DNA of 64,000 bases from Letharia columbiana (Eukaryota > Ascomycota > Lecanoromycetes > Lecanorales > Parmeliaceae): positions 62,001 through 126,000 of the forward strand of contig NW_023501102.1 in NCBI RefSeq assembly GCF_014066305.1. Direction: 5' to 3'. This document shows positions 62,647 to 64,000 of this stretch, piece by piece; the stretch's first letter is position 1, and each line of letters begins with the position of its first letter. The position numbers and the translations under genes were made by a program. The notes beneath the pieces are model-generated. The model was not told the origin of the DNA and did not search any database. It saw nothing but the letters and a program-made list of their open reading frames with translations.

Positions 62647-63041
62647 ATATCTTAGTTATCGTATTTTTAAATTACTTAATTTTATACTATATTTAAAATC
62701 TAATCTTAAAGAGATTTTAGAGAATTAATCTATTAGTTTTATATATTATATATCTAATATTTTAATAAGTATTATTATTTATTATTTAAATAATTTATTA
62801 TTATATAATAAATATAATAATAATAGCTATAATAGTAATAGCTATAATTAATTAAAATAATAATTAAATTAGCTACTTATACTTCTAAATATAAAAATCT
62901 TAATTAAAATATCTTATATATATATTATTCTTTAGTATAATATTTTAAATATATTATCTTATAATATATATCGCTAAGATCTAGAATCTAGATTAAAAAA
63001 AGATATCGTATTTAATTTTATTAATATTATACTTAAGTATT

Positions 63042-64000
63042 AGTATATATAAAAGAATAAGATAGAGCTAAGCTTGAAAACCTTAAATTTATATATATAG
63101 CCAATTATAAATTTAAGGTTATTACGTCTTTTAGCTAGACTAACTAAGTTAGCCCGCTAGCCCTTCTAAGCTTTCTTATTAAAAATTTATATATAGAAGT
63201 TTTATACTCTAAAATAACTAGCTCTCTACGAATATTATTTCTTTATAATTTCGTAAATTATAAAACTTAGTATACGCTTTCTAACGCTATAAAAATAATG
63301 AAGTTTAATCTACTATTAATAAATTAAATTAATATTTAAATATCGTAGTTATATTAAACGCGTCCGGGATCGATTAATAATTCTTTTATCTATTTATATA
63401 ATTATATTTCTTCTATAATTCTATTAATCTACTAATTATAAATAAATTCGCCCTCGATATCCCCCGTTTAAATATTGCTAAGTATCTAAAGTATATATCT
63501 CTTTTACTCGTCTCTTAGAGCCTTTACTAACGCCCTTAAATTACTTCTTAATAAATTCGCTATTACTAGTAATTAAGGCTATAAGCGAGTTTAATAAGTA
63601 TTTACTACTACTTATAAACGCGTTAGAAGATTCTTAAAAAGAGCTTAAACGAATATATTCTCCTCTATATACTTCTCTTAAGTTAGCGATAAATGAATTA
63701 AATTAATATTTAAATATTATAGTTATATTAAACGCGTTCGAAATTAAATAATAATTCTTTCATCTATTTATATAATTATTCTTTTTCTATTATTCTATTA
63801 ATTTTATTAATTCTATTAATTCTATTAATTTTATTAATATAAATATATTTATTCTTAATACTCTTATACTTAGTTAAATAAGAGAAGAATCTATAATAGA
63901 TGAATATAAAGAATATTACGAAGAATATTACGGAGATAGTTATTAGTAGTAGTAATATAATAGATCTACTCTTTATAATCTTATATTAATTTACTTAGCT
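63042..64000 (-). mobile_element. Long B element, reverse, truncated by the window end
   Basis: Starts AGTATATATAAAAG, runs through the reversed 3' module and enters the reversed tandem-block region (GAATATTACGAAGAATATTA near 63907). An internal segment of about 115 bp is duplicated (63325-63440 and 63699-63815). The flank ATT at 63039-63041 matches the family pattern. Confidence 0.82.

Larger units (their letters stand above)
54740..63041. mobile_element. M element copy 2, split by a short B and by Gypsy-3
   Basis: The left end TTAATTAAAAAGATATAATA is the M terminus with only transitions, preceded by TA. The left arm (54740-54891 and 55530-55783) and right arm (62652-63041) align with M copy 1, partly in reverse complement, including the (CTATTACTATTATAG)n part. 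The centre lies exactly at the Gypsy-3 target site. The outer right end is cut by a long reverse B at 63042, so the true terminus is outside the visible copy. Confidence 0.78.

Overview
The window looks like a chromosomal, AT-rich, repeat-filled block from a filamentous ascomycete (Pezizomycotina). Nearly every long stretch is built from TpA-rich sequence in which reading frames of retrotransposon proteins can still be followed, but with Gln, Trp and Arg codons turned into TAA, TAG and TGA. That is the C-to-T signature of repeat-induced point mutation (RIP). Only three kinds of sequence keep normal composition: a tyrosine-recombinase retrotransposon relic (about 34.1-36.9 kb), a broken single-copy gene with its surroundings (about 37-40.4 and 47.95-48.6 kb), and small patches of young elements (11.4-11.9 kb, 31.05-31.2 kb). 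I see no intact gene, tRNA, rRNA or CRISPR array. The genus cannot be named from the sequence.

The layout is a nest of insertions that can be peeled apart by matching LTRs, target-site duplications and host reading frames. (1) 1-3552: degraded repeat, not assigned. (2) 3553-16760: a 2.05-kb unit 'D' in tandem; the second copy is split by Gypsy-1 (6429-15513, 168-bp LTRs, TSD ATAAT), whose RNase H is split by a 1.97-kb element of a family I call 'B' (11139-13105). (3) 16982-30577: Gypsy-2 (161/160-bp LTRs, TSD AGTAG), carrying a long B in gag, a composite of nested B copies in the protease and a short B between RT and RNase H. (4) 31057-31533: a GC-rich hairpin element. (5) 31541-33570: the 3' half of a Copia pol with a short B in its RT. 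(6) 34.1-36.9 kb: RT / RNase H / tyrosine recombinase relic of DIRS type. (7) 39669-40381 plus 47954-48078: a fungal conserved gene cut in two by Copia-2 (40382-47948, 173-bp LTRs, exact TSD CTTTG), which itself holds two short B copies and a 1.1-kb palindromic TA-inserting element 'M'. (8) 48.6-53.8 kb: Copia-3, split by a reverse B whose last bases are split again by a 1.86-kb DNA transposon 'T' (50989-52843). (9) 54740-63041: a second M copy holding a short B and Gypsy-3 (55789-62646, minus strand, 183-bp LTRs, TSD ATATC). (10) 63042-64000: a long reverse B running off the end.

The most unusual component is family B: at least eleven copies of very different length (about 0.4-2.5 kb) that share both ends, begin GAGTAAAGG and end TATATACT, show no 4-6 bp TSD, sit after a (A/T)A(C/T) trinucleotide, and contain variable tandem repeats and a conserved small hairpin. 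Removing each copy restores the reading frame of its host transposon, so the borders are known almost to the base. Its mobilising machinery is not evident. All names (Gypsy-1, B, D, M, T and so on) are local labels.
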